Shown in pieces: positions 49,507 through 61,830 of a DNA stretch of 64,000 nucleotides. A model generated the notes under the pieces. The model worked only from the letters and a program-made list of their open reading frames with translations, was not told the origin of the DNA and did no database searches. Position 1 is the first letter of the stretch; each line of letters opens with the position of its first letter. The position numbers and the translations under genes are program-made. Location of the stretch: the NCBI GenBank assembly GCA_033439265.1, contig JAVTVX010000020.1:20726001-20790000 (forward strand). The letters run 5' to 3'. The stretch is from Dillenia suffruticosa (taxonomy: Eukaryota > Streptophyta > Magnoliopsida > Dilleniales > Dilleniaceae).

Positions 49507-51913
49507 GGTAGGTGGGTAAAGGGTCTTTTGCAAACTGGAATTTCCTAACAATATTATTCTCTACCAAAGTTTGCAATTGGGGTAGCTTGTGTAGTTAGTT
49601 AATGCGGGAAGTTTCAAGAAAATCTAAACTCACAAGAAATCTGCCCTTTTGGGGCCCATGGGTTTTGAGTAATTAATGCAGGATTATGTGCAAAGTCCAA
49701 ATCCTTTTGGTAGAAAAGAGCGCCTCCAAGTCCAAAGTTCTCCTTTTATATATATATATATATTACCTTTCTATAAAACAAAGAGACGTGATCCCAAAAA
49801 TATGTGTCTTCCGCTACAAGATCGAAGAATCCTTTTGCATGAGCTGGGAGCGTATGAATAAGTAAGGACATTTCATATGCAATATTGGAGAAGGTAACAA
49901 CAGATAGGGGCGAAGAAAAATGCAAATCTATCCACAGCACTTAAAATCTCAACCATAGAAATTTTGTATAATTATTCCTCCGGTACGTGATAATTAAGTG
50001 ACCATTATTTTTAATAAAACGAGATATTAAAATCATCAATGGCCGTTAGATGTTAATTCAATTATGGGAATTATAGAAATTCTCCCAACCACAAACTTCT
50101 TGTGCCAAAATAAATAATATTGTTCATTGTAAGAAAATAAATAACATTCGTTGTTTAAAAAAAAAAATTACAATAGCTTCACATTTTCATATAAATGTGG
50201 ATTACCTTATAATAATGATACGTTTTAGATAAAGCTTGATCCCAATAATCCCTGAGTAATTAACATTACTTCATTAAATTATCTCTCCAACTAGCGCCTC
50301 GTTTCTAAACCCTTGTTCTAAAGAAAGAATTTTTCTCTATTTATGAGGTGTTTAACAAGAGAATTTACTTTTAAATCAAATTTTCACTTTTCTTTTTTTT
50401 TTTTTTTCTTCCAATAAGTGTTCCCCAACATGCCCTAATTCTTTGATTCGTTGATTTAGGCCTGAAAACAACTATAGTGACTAGGCATTTTGATTAATTA
50501 GTTGTCCTAAAGCAATTGGTGTGGGCTCTATGCATGACTGCATACAAAATAATTGTTATTGGGAAAGCCTATCCATCAAAAATACTATTCATCATGCAAT
50601 CACCTCAATCGTTAAGATGGCCCCCATGAATAGAACCACACAATGTCCTATCTCCTATTGGGAGGAATGAACAAACCAATTATTTATGACGAGGAGAAGT
50701 AATTAACAAAAAGCTTCTTAAAAGTTCATCTTTGTGACCTATTCCTCCTACAATATTTTTGAATTATTTATTTATTTATTATGTGAGAGACAAATATGCC
50801 AAAAAGTAATTTGTTTGATTTTCATATTTTGGGTCATATATGTTATAGTATCTAATAATTAATACGATATTCTCATCCACGGGTGCACAAATTTATTTAT
50901 TTATTTTTTTGTGGGGTTAATTCTTTGACAAGTCTAGCATTTTATAAACTAAATTATCATAAAAATTATAAAACAAAAAACAAAAAAGGAATGTAGAAAC
51001 ACGTGAACTCGTAACCCTTCACTTGATCTAGACTAAACTTCAAAAGATCTAACTTCATACAAGCCCTACATAGAATGTTAATCCGCAGTTAGAATAGTCT
51101 TATCATGTTCTGTAAAATACTTTTAGGAGAGTTTGGTTTTTCGATCATATGGCAAAGAATATGTTGCTGGGACGAGATGGGTAGGTCCTCATCCTATTAT
51201 TTTTGCCAAGGGTCCCACTAATGATGAAGTACCATTAGGCCTATCATATGGCAATGCAAGATAAATCAGATTAATTTTGTATGTAGTTTTTATTTTTGTT
51301 TGCTAATGTGTGTTGATGCATTAATAATTGAAATGGCGACAAAATCGATGTTTGTCGCAAGATATATCAATCAATTTATCATTATTAGAAGATTGTTACA
51401 TATTATAGGGGATGATTAACTTTTTAAGACCCATAGTTAGGAACAGATAGGCTAGCTAGACATGATAAAAATAATTGGTACTAGCTTGAACTTCTACTGG
51501 ATTAACGTGACCAAATAATGAACATCATATGATCTTAGATGGCGAGAGAAAAGATGAAAATGCCCTCAAAATCTAATTTCAATGAGTGGTATGAAGGTTA
51601 GCCTTGGGAATTAATTAGAGAAATGATTTGCCCTTGAATTATAAGCACAGAGTAGCGATGCAGACAGTCATGAAAATAGCTTGGGCTTGCATTGCAATCT
51701 TGTCCGGAATAAACCAGTAGAAGAGTAAAATGTTTGTTGCATAATCAGAGTAAAGTTGAAGTAATAGTTGGAATATTCCGAACATAGCTCGGTTTATTTT
51801 TTTGTACATAGGAGAAACTCGAATTCGAGATGTCTAAATGGAAGAGGGTTGGTGCCAACTGAGTTATAGCTCACCGGCACCTAATTCAACTTATTTATGA
51901 TTAGACCGGAGTT

Positions 51914-52010
51914 ATCTCACAATGGGGTTAAGGAATGGGCTTTCCTCCCCTCGGATCAAGTTATCTGGCAATGGGGTTAAAGAATGGGCTTTCCTTCCCT
52001 CGGATCAAGG
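51914..52010. repeat. Short tandem duplication, about 49-bp units
   Basis: The segment caatggggttaaggaatggg ... ctcggatcaag occurs twice in a row here and once in copy 1 (27758-27807). Confidence 0.85.
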
Positions 52011-52650
52011 CTCCATTCATCAAGTATACCAAGATGTTTTTATATTTGGTAATTCGACCATAACAAGCTTGCTCCAACTGCGCTCCATAATTTTTATGTT
52101 GATTCTTTGTCACAACTCATAACTAATTTTAACATATCTCTATGTTCTGTATTAAATTTATACACTTAAGGCTCATTTAAAAGAGTTGAAGCCAGATTAA
52201 ACTCGGTTTACATGGAATTTCATTACGAAAATTATTGATTTAATAATAATTTTGGTCACTTTTATTGGAAATTTTAACTTTTGATTATATAATTTTATAC
52301 TTTTTTAATTAAAAATATTTTGAATAAATAAAATAAGACAAACAAAGTGGCTATCAGCCCTTTGTACTCTAATTCTATAACTCAAACTTCTGCCTTATTT
52401 TCCTTTACTTTTGAGTTGTGAACATGCGAAATTCCAGCAATATAGCTTTATAAGACTTTTCAGACCAGAGAATTTAATGTGACGTGGGAAACTATGGCTC
52501 TCTCTCTCTCTAGATATTTGTAGTATCTGTGAATTATATGGATGCTATTTTGTTGGTTTTCCTCCAACATGAATGGTTCGTATTATTAGTTGGCATTGGA
52601 GTTACGAATTCTATTTACTTTGTGTGTCCTTTGTGAAGAGAAAGCTAGGA

Positions 52651-52652
<2 letters not shown>

Positions 52653-52720
<68 letters not shown>
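52653..52720. repeat. (CT)n microsatellite, 68 bp
   Basis: A perfect tract. The orthologous tract in copy 1 (28501-28526) is much shorter and interrupted. Confidence 0.95.
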
Positions 52721-52723
<3 letters not shown>

Positions 52724-52734
52724 ATTGCGTAATC

Positions 52735-52954
52735 CTTTTTTTTCTTTGTATCATATCTTGGACATCGTCCGATATCGGGGGTTTCGTCCCGACTAATCCG
52801 GACTGATCGCTATAGTGACTCATTTTTAAATGACGGATCTCCCAACGAGGAACGCTCTATACACATGAGGGTCCGATACTCCCAACGGGAGTCGAACCTC
52901 AGTCATACTTAAGAAAACTTAACCTCATATCTAGTTGAGCCAACCCATATCGGT
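52735..52954 (-). mobile_element. SINE insertion specific to copy 2
   Basis: About 220 bp absent from copy 1. It is flanked by 14-bp target-site duplications, ccaattgcgtaatc (52721-52734) and ccaattacataatc (52955-52968). On the minus strand it has an A-box-like TGGCTCAACTAG (52942-52931), a canonical B box GGTTCGACTCC (52898-52888) with tRNA-like spacing, and a 3' A-rich tail (ACAAAGAAAAAAAA). All three hallmarks of a tRNA-derived SINE are present. Confidence 0.85.
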
Positions 52955-55900
52955 CCAATTACATAATCTTATATTGCAATCTAAAGTAAAATCTTAATCG
53001 TAATACAGCAAAAGCACAGAAAAAGTTAATTTTTTTTTCTCTCTCGAAAAGTTTAATTTGTTAAGGATTATTGAATAGACCAAAGAGTAGCAGACAAGCA
53101 TAGCAAAGACAAGCAAGGGAAGCTAATGCCTTTTTCTTGATTTAGGGGTAGAGTCTAGTCTAGATCAAGTTGAGGTAAATTTGGCAAAATATTTTTAGGC
53201 TGGGGACCTCAGGATTTAATTGCACTACACGTCTTGTCCAATTCCAAGACAAATAAAGGAAAATTTTGTCTCAAATTCTACATATATATGGGAAATTAGA
53301 ATGGGCATGGGCAGGGCACCCTTAGACACGGCATGTGTATCTTACCTTACACTCATAAAGCCACACGTCACGCGTTATCATATGACCATCCTAAAGGAAA
53401 GAGAAATCCAATGTGGGCAATGATTATCTTTTTAATTAATTGAAGTTAATGGAGATTTAAATTATTGTTATTATGTTAATAATTTTGTGTAATAAAATTT
53501 TAGCATAATCTTAAATGAAATTAACCTAAATTTTAATATCTCAAAATTTGATTGATTATACATATACATGCATGTTTATATATTTTTATATTATATAGTA
53601 CAAAAAATCATGTAGTGTATATATATGCACACACCAATCAATAATAGAAATATCACGACTATTATGTTTCTAATTATATCGTCCAAATTTGGGAACAATG
53701 CAATAATTGTGGAGCGGGTTCTAAAGGCTAGGGTTTTTGAAACTTAGGGTATCCTTGGGGTTAGGCGTGGATGGACAGATGTTGCGTTGTGAGGATGGGA
53801 GAATGAGTGAAGGATCGATATTCCTCACTTTTTATTCATCATTATAAATATACGAATTTTATTCGATTAATTTAATTTAAATATTATAAATTTTTTTTAT
53901 TATTATTATTTTTATTATTAATATTTAAATTTTATTTAATTAATTCGATTCGAATATTATGAAATTCATTTAAAAGATTAATTTTTTTAAATATTTTTTT
54001 ATTATTTTTAAAAATTAAATTTAAAATTTTTAATTAAAGAGATAAAGCATTTGGTATATATCTCTCGTCTCTCGTTAGGTTCTGGGCTCCCAATCCAATA
54101 ATTCTCCTGATTTCATGCGTCCCCTATACTTTATTCACTTCCATAAGTTATGGCCTCTTTATGGAAAATTTCCATCTCTCTCCTCTTTTATCCTCCCAGC
54201 ACCAATCATCTTTTGACATTTTTCAAAACGTCCCATCCTGTCGGCAACCCTCATCATCTTTTGTCCGTTTCAATTTTCTTACTTTTCCCTGGTTTTTAAG
54301 AACTTCTCCACTCCATGGTATAATTTTTATTTTATTTTTCACGCAGTTGTACGCGTACCGGTGCCTACACTTTTAAGAGCACGGCGGGGTAGACATCCGC
54401 TTTACATTCCGTTTACGTGCATGAATTTTGAATCCAGGGTTTGCCTATAGTCTTCGTGGGTATTATTGGGCGAGTAACTATTAACTCATCGTCTTATGAT
54501 TATTAATTATTTTATTTTTTTATTTTTTTAAAGAAAATATGATCATTAAATAATGATTCAATGATTATAAATTCTATACTTAATATAATTATAAAATATA
54601 TAATTATATTAAATAATTAACTTGACATGTAATTTAAAGACTCACGTGTAAAGGGTGATGGTCAAAATTTTCATAATTATAATTATATATATAATTAATA
54701 CCGGCGTGAAAAATTCCTATCATTTAATTTATGTAAAATATATAACATATATAAATAGCTATAGTCCTTTTTTTAATTATTATTCTTTTAAATGATGGTA
54801 AAGACTATTACTATTATTCTAGAAAATTTATCATACACTTACAAAATCATTAATAATAAATTGTCTCAAATCTAAACTCGTCAAGTGGTCATGTGGAGTG
54901 TCAAGTGGGCATTGGCAGCTACTCGTTAGCCAATTGTACATTGCTTAGGGTTGTTTTCGTGATGTTCATTTTTCCTGCAATATGTATTATTTTAATATTC
55001 TTATAATTTGATCGAAAATTACAATTATTTTTCTTCTAATTGTCGTCTTTGAAGATGGCAATTGTAGTTCATTCGTTGGGTTGTTATCGGTCTAGGTTGC
55101 CTTAGAAGTAAGAGGGTGGGTGTCGTGTAGTAGGTCCCAAAAAAATTAATAAAGAAAAAAAAAAAGACCAATCGAAAGATTACTCTTGTTCTTACTCTTC
55201 AATTTTTAATAAATTTATTATTATATATATAATTAAAGGATACGAATGGAATTTTTTTCTCATAAAAAGAAAAAAAAAGTAGGTAGAGAGAGTTTTGATA
55301 GATAGAATAAACACATTCTTTTGCAGACTTGTAGGGGTTGCTGCGGTCTCCATATATTAATAGTCATGGGATAAATATTATTTTTCAAGAATTTAGCATA
55401 GTTTAATATTATTATTCAAAAATTTAATATTATCAAAAGTGAAAAGGGTAATATTTAGGTTTTTTTTCGTATCAGATTTTTATTGCAGTCGTCAAGTCAT
55501 CACTTTTGAGATATCAGAGCTCTAATTTCCTATTACACTTTGATGGGCATCCCACAATTTGTCACCTCTCAATTTTTTTTTTTTTTTCTCCCAAATAAAA
55601 CATCAAAACTCATCTATCCAACTACAATAGGCTTATATCTGTGTTCAAATTAGGAGTACGCCACCTCTGCAAAGCATAGAACTTGCTTTCTCCTTTATCT
55701 CAAGTTATGTAAAAGCTTGAACTGGGTAAAGCGATACCCTGCAAAGTGATATGCAGATGGGCCGAACAGGGTAATCAACACAACTCTCAAACAAGCTAAT
55801 TTCACCCAACAATCCCTCCAAAGGTGAAGCACCAACTCAGAATTTTCACAAAATATACAAGAAAGTTCCACTTCGGCAACTCATATTTGTTTAGAAAATA

Positions 55901-56920
55901 ATGTTTTTAGTGATTGCTAGCTATCTATCTGTTTTGCTGTAAACATTCTTAAAATAGTATTAAAAACTTTGGATTAAAATTTCAACTCTATCAAGTTGAA
56001 CAAAATACATCAACTCAAATCACTCACACATAGCTAATTGCAAGACACACTGATATTTTTTGGCTAATTACGAGCAATTACTCTAGATTAAGATGGGATT
56101 ATCTTCTTCAGCCTTTACAGGACAAAAACTAAACCCATATATATTAAATTAAAAGAGAAAGATATTATATCGTCCAATCATTATTTTTTCTAATCTTTGT
56201 TATTGTATCATCTACTTTTAATTTGTCTCTAAGATCTGGGATTTCTTCTCGTCACATAGGATCAGAATTTGAAAACCCAGAAAAATTTCAAGCTGTTCAC
56301 ACGAGTTCTATTTTCAACCTATGATTTCCTTTTGTTTTTTCCTTTAGTTTCACTTTCATGATTAGAAAGTTGATTCCCACATAGGAAGAGAAACTTCTGT
56401 ATCGCAAAAAGTTAATATACGTGTTCTTTTTCTTTTCTTTTCTTTTCTTTCTTTTTTTTGTGGGCGGGTCATATCATACCAAACGTGGCCTTAGAAAGAA
56501 TTCAAGAGAGTATATTTTGGAGTTGACATGAAATTCAAAACCTTAGGGAAGTCATTTTCAAAAATTTATTAAAAAATTATAAATGTAGCATTTAAAGAGA
56601 TTCGGCCGATAACTTGAAGTACCAGGAAATTGTTATCTACAAGTATGAATATCGATAATGTCATGATGTGATTGGGAATCATTGAGAAACTTTGTGTAAT
56701 TAGCTTAGATTTCAAAGAAATAATGTTTGTCAATAACAATAATTTTTCTTTAGTTTTTCTAATCTTAAAAAGCTCGCGTAGAAGAACATAGGTGGCCAAT
56801 CCATGAGGTCCCAAATGATTATTGTAGTAGAGGGACCATGTATTGGTTACTTGGAAAACTCAATCGTATAGAGGTTTTTTTTCCATGTAAATACCAAGTT
56901 GGCATGCAATTTATATGACC

Positions 56921-56923
<3 letters not shown>

Positions 56924-56994
<71 letters not shown>
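56924..56994. repeat. (GA)n microsatellite, 71 bp
   Basis: It sits at the position orthologous to 32932-32981 of copy 1 and is longer here. Confidence 0.95.
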
Positions 56995-56999
<5 letters not shown>

Positions 57000-57353
57000 A
57001 GAATATTGCGTTAATTCACAAGACCCCAAAAGAACAAATCAGGCAGCCTTATATGGGTACACAGAATTAGGGAAACAATGCCAAGTACAAGTAGACAAAT
57101 GCACAAATACAAAACAATGCTGTCCTTGGATGACTCAGAAAAACCTAATTAATGAAGAAAGCATTCCATTTCTTTTATCTTGGTTATGTGTAAAGCACAC
57201 GTTTTGTTTTTGACGTTGATCGGCTCCTCTTAGGGTGACAAATACTGCCAGATTTTACAGGTTTTCTGGTTATGGCGTAATTTTGGTTTCTGCCATGTGC
57301 CATCCTACCCTCCAAGCTTTCGCGTTGCATAAAACGCGTAAATTTGCATTGAT

Positions 57354-57550
57354 CTTTTTTATTTTTTTTGTACTTTACCACGCTATATCCGAACTTATAT
57401 TCTAATTAATCCGATTTAGCACTTGCAGTGATCTATTAAGAGAACTATTCTCCCGACGTAATTTTTTTTCATACCCAACTCACGAGTCAAACTTGAGAAT
57501 TTGATTAAAAGATCTAACGTTACATTCCACTAGTCTAATCATCCGTCGCT
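57354..57550 (-). mobile_element. SINE-like insertion specific to copy 2
   Basis: About 197 bp absent from copy 1. It is flanked by aaatttgcattgat on both sides (57340-57353 and 57551-57564); copy 1 has this sequence once at about 33940. On the minus strand it ends in an A-rich tail (AAAAAAAATAAAAAAGA) and has a B-box-like AAGTTTGACTCG. Its motif order is shared with the repeats at 17440 and 19645 and partly with 52735. Confidence 0.85.
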
Positions 57551-58465
57551 AAATTTGCATTGATTCATGCATATGAGAAAGAGGGAGGGAGGGAGAGGGA
57601 TCATTCAAATGGCAAGTCTACAAAAGGGAAAAAAACGAGTTTTTTTTTTTTTCGTTATATATGGTTATTAATTTAGATATGTTTTAATTATAGAGAAAAA
57701 TTAATTTTTCTTTTTTAGGAATGAAAAAATGTTTTATAAAGTACGTGTATATCCATAAATATGTATGGATATACAAAAAGACTTCAACAAAAGGATTAAG
57801 CAAATATTATGAGGGAGTTTGCGCATTGTTATAATAAAATTAATTTAAATCTGATTCAGAATTTAAATTGTTATGTAATAAAAAAATTTGATGCTAAGCT
57901 CGAACTTAATTAACAAAAACATTAAAGGAGCAACGTGGATAACAACTTGGCCTCTCTATAACCTTTTATCAAAAAGCTTACGTGTATGGAGGGAGAGAGA
58001 GAGAGAGGCATAAACATCATCAGAAGAGTGACAGAACAAAATTATTATTAGATCAATCCATCCCATCGTGAGATCAAAATCAAAATCAAAATCATACAAC
58101 TTGAGTACTTACGTGGATTCGACTGAATCCATCCATTATTTGCTTCGTAACCCATATCATAAGGCCCCCGTTTCTCTCATAAAGCCTTGATCCCTGGCTT
58201 TTTACGAAAGCTTCAAAATTCTCTTGATCTCTCTCTCTCAATTTTTTTTTTTTATTTCCATCATCTATATTTAAATTTTATTAAACTAATCTATTTCAAA
58301 TATTATAAAACTCATTTTAAAAATTAACTATTTTAAATCATTTTTTGTTATTCATATAATTCAAATTCAAAATTTCTAATTAAAAAAATAAAATACATAA
58401 CCAGTTTCACTTGTTTTTTAGTTCATTCCTTTTCTAACCGGACCCTTTTCACCTCTCACAATAAT

Positions 58466-58466
<1 letters not shown>

Positions 58467-58546
<80 letters not shown>
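58467..58546. repeat. (GA)n microsatellite, 80 bp
   Basis: The longest tract in the window. The orthologous tract in copy 1 (34780-34804) is about 25 bp. Confidence 0.95.
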
Positions 58547-58549
<3 letters not shown>

Positions 58550-59653
58550 AGTTGCTTTCAGTGGTGATAACAACACTTGAAACCACCCGTGATGATCAAG
58601 TAAATGACAACCAAGGAGTCGCAAGATCATCCGATGACATCCTAGAAAATGAAATCAGACAAACTTATATTTCTAAAGTTTTACATGTTGCAGTCGCAGC
58701 CCTCATTTATACCTTAAAATTTTACACGTTGTTCTAACAAAATCCAGTTTTCAGCGTATTAGTGTGTATTACATGTATTTTTCAGAATGATCTTTTCTCT
58801 AACTCGTAAGGTCACGGGTCATCCATCAATGATCAGTCAAGATCTGACGTAGATTCTACGATCTTAAACTCAAAGGGGTATGCTTGAATTTAATGGACCT
58901 GCTAAAATCAAGCTGAAATCCAATCCGTGAACCTATTTGGTTTAATTCAATTTATTCTCGACTCACATTTCCCAACTCTATTCCACCTAATTAATCAAAT
59001 AATTTTCGAGTAAATTGGGTAATCAAAACCTGATTAGAATGCGTTTAAGTACACCAAATTCATAGATTTGACACATGATAATGTTGGGATAGACATATTC
59101 GTCTATAATTGGATACACAAATGATCAAATAATAGATTGGTACATAGTACACAAGGGCATTAAAGATTTTTTGAGGAAAAAGATTGAAAGAGATAAAAAT
59201 GTTATACGTATGAGAAAAATTATTAAGTAAAATAACATAGAACAAAAGTACATATATTTTTGCTAATATGACAATAGCCATAGTCAATTAAAGTATCAAA
59301 ATGCAATTAAATTAATCAGATACCAACAATGACAACAATTGATAGATTACATGAACATACAACCACCCTATGGCCCTGCAAGTAGATAATATCGAGAATG
59401 TCATCAATAATTTTTTCCTCAAATGAATCGAAGAATCTTCAATTGCACAAGAGATTATTATTTATGATTAACATGTATGATGCAAAGATTTAGGGTATTA
59501 AATATGGCGGTATGCATCACCATCAACCTAGTTGAGAAGCATATTCCTTCCAAATTTCCAATTCTCTCTGTCAGTTGATTTAAAGAAACAATAAGCTAGA
59601 AGAGAAGAAAAGAAAAGGTGACGAGAAATGTGTATAAACATAGTATACAAATA

Positions 59654-59849
59654 ACAAACATCCCATAATTCATTTGGTTCAGGGACTGACGTTCCTTAAC
59701 TATGGTCGGGAGTTTGATCCCCTATGGGAACGGAAAAATCAACACTGAGAGACCTACCCCTCAATTGGGCCCTGCAAGCGGTCGATCTAAATTAATCGAG
59801 ACAAAATCCTGAATACTGAGTTGGTGGACTAGTCATGGTACAAAAAAAA
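59654..59849 (+). mobile_element. SINE insertion specific to copy 2
   Basis: About 196 bp absent from copy 1. It is flanked by atagtatacaaata (59640-59653 and 59850-59863). On the + strand it has an A-box-like TGGTTCAGGGA (59675-59685), a B-box-like GAGTTTGATCC (59710-59720) and a 3' run of A (59842-59850). Opposite orientation to the other two copy-2 SINEs. Confidence 0.85.
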
Positions 59850-60481
59850 ATAGTATACAAATAAATAAAATGCACAAAAATTTTCCCGTCTCTATCATTT
59901 AGCATCACTTCTAAAAAGGGGAAGAATATGAAATAGAAATAAAATATAAAATACTAACAAAATGATATGCGGCATATTTTAAGATAAAATACAAGTAATA
60001 TAAACCTAATCACTTATTGTCTGTTTGTATTGTAATAGGTAGGTAGTCTAAAAAAATTTTTCCAGCTTAGAAAAATTATAAAACTAAATTTAATGGGACT
60101 ATCTATCTTTACAATTTGCCCTTAACTCAATGAACATCCCTAACATAACCATTAATATCATATGGGTTAAGACCACAGGTGCCCTTAAAAATACTCTTCG
60201 TCCCGTAAAATATTATAATTAAAAATACTCTTCGTCCCGTAAAATATTATAATCTCGGATCAACCCCTCTTACCCCTGCAAGCTATACTTCATTCTCCTT
60301 ACTTTTTAAGTTTCTGATTTTACTCTTAAATTTCAGCACAAAATATCACTCTTCGTGAGAGAACGGTTAGAAAAAGGATAGCCATGAGCAAAGGCTTATT
60401 GGACGGATGATATCATTCCCTATCCTCTCAGGTTTGAATCTCTCCACCTTCAAAAGATTTACCGAAAATGGCTGCCCACGA

Positions 60482-60711
60482 GGCAAATCGGACACCATAT
60501 CCTATTGGACATGAATAGTGCAAGACAGGGACACAGTTTTGAGTGTCTGAGCTTCATAGCGCGTACAGATAGTACAAACATAGTGGATAAAAGCATGGCA
60601 AATCGGACACCATATCCTATTGGACATGCATAGTGCAAGAGAGGGACACAGTTTTGAGTGTCTGAGCTTCATAGCGCATACAGATAGTACAAACATAGTG
60701 GATAAAAGCAT
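60482..60711. repeat. Tandem duplication, two units of 115 bp
   Basis: The unit starting ggcaaatcggacaccatatc occurs at 60482 and 60597. Copy 1 has a single unit (about 36643-36760). Confidence 0.9.
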
Positions 60712-61442
60712 TCATGGATTTTGTTCAGATCCTCCTTTTCTTCGAAAAAAAGGGAAGAAGGATCTCGCCAAACACACGAGCACAACCTTTATCTGGAAAC
60801 ACACAGGTAGGAATGAACAGTATGTCCTTAACACAAAACAACAGAGAAATTATGAAATAGCAAAGCATGTGATAATTTTCTTGCCACTAAAATTGAGATA
60901 AATATCACAGCACAGCCAAGCACAAAGTTCATAATAATACTAATAATAATTTAAAAATAAAAAACTTAATTCTAAAAATAGAATGTTGCTCAGGAAGATG
61001 CAAAAAGGCTTGAATCTTAACCGTGACGAAATGCAGGCCATTTTCATGGTGCGTTTGCATGGTATTAGACAAGATAACATTGACATAAGCAAGGGAAAAA
61101 GAGAAGACAACAACATTTCCCAATTTTAAAGTTTGAAACGAAAGTCTTCAAACTTTTGAAAAAGAAAAAAGTGGTAATAATGCTTTTCTCACCTTTTGTT
61201 TTCATTTCAACCCTTGTTGCCTAAAAGGGCAAAGCCACCATGTGCAAACTGAAGAGGAGCATCAATTCTTTTTTCCATTAAGACCTCAATATGTAAATAC
61301 CAAGCTAAATATAAGGGATAACTAAAACAGCTCAGCTTCTTAAAGAAGCAAATTGAAATGGTTTATCCCAGTCATTTTAGCAACAAATCCAGCAACAGGG
61401 AGGTGGGGAAGACTCAAACCAGCAATGATTTTGATTTGAGTG

Positions 61443-61790
61443 TGTTGGGAGTTAGGGTGATTGGTGTAATGGAAAGAACACAAGAAGGTTCTATAACTAA
61501 ATTAAACTTTCACTCTCAAAGATAGAAGAGAGAGGGAGGAGAAAGTGACAAACTGAAATTTGTTCTGCTTGATTGCAAAATGCTTTGAATGCAACAGTAT
61601 TTATCGGAATGTCCCTACACATCAAGAGACTTTACATTTAATAGGTTCACAATATACCAAGAGGTATTTTAGGAAATCTAGGAGTTTCTCAACATATTAA
61701 GAGTTATACAAAAAACACATACTAAAATCTAGATTATTGACTCTTCAAAACTAGTGACCCATAAATGTTCAACTTTAATCATTTCCAACA
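61443..61790 (-). repeat. Left LTR (3' LTR) of copy-2 copia
   Basis: 348 bp, TG...CA. It aligns with 37489-37852. Confidence 0.9.
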
Positions 61791-61830
61791 CCCCGTAAAC
61801 TTGACATTTGTATAACTCTATCCATCTCTC

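Larger units (their letters stand above)
49507..61442. other. Intergenic stretch of duplicated unit, copy 2
   Basis: No supported gene. It is collinear with copy 1 but has extra material: short tandem duplications at 51914-52010, 60184-60245 and 60482-60711, SINE-like insertions listed separately, an AT-rich block at 53830-54075, an AT-rich block at 54425-54795, about 75 bp near 57815-57890, and a T/A-rich block at 58243-58405. It lacks the copy-1 blocks 30792-31469 and 33004-33598. Confidence 0.7.

Noticed and set aside
33561-57213. Cys-containing open frames at 33561-33812 and 56899-57213 that share about 50 residues (TELGKQCQ, VDKCTNTKQCCPWMTQK)
   Set aside because: Shared only because the DNA is duplicated. 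The differences I can see between the copies are mostly amino-acid changing, the upstream part in copy 2 is a GA repeat, and no domain is recognised.
52611-58630. Open frames made of Arg-Glu, Ser-Leu or Leu-Ser repeats
   Set aside because: Pure translations of (GA)n/(CT)n microsatellites.
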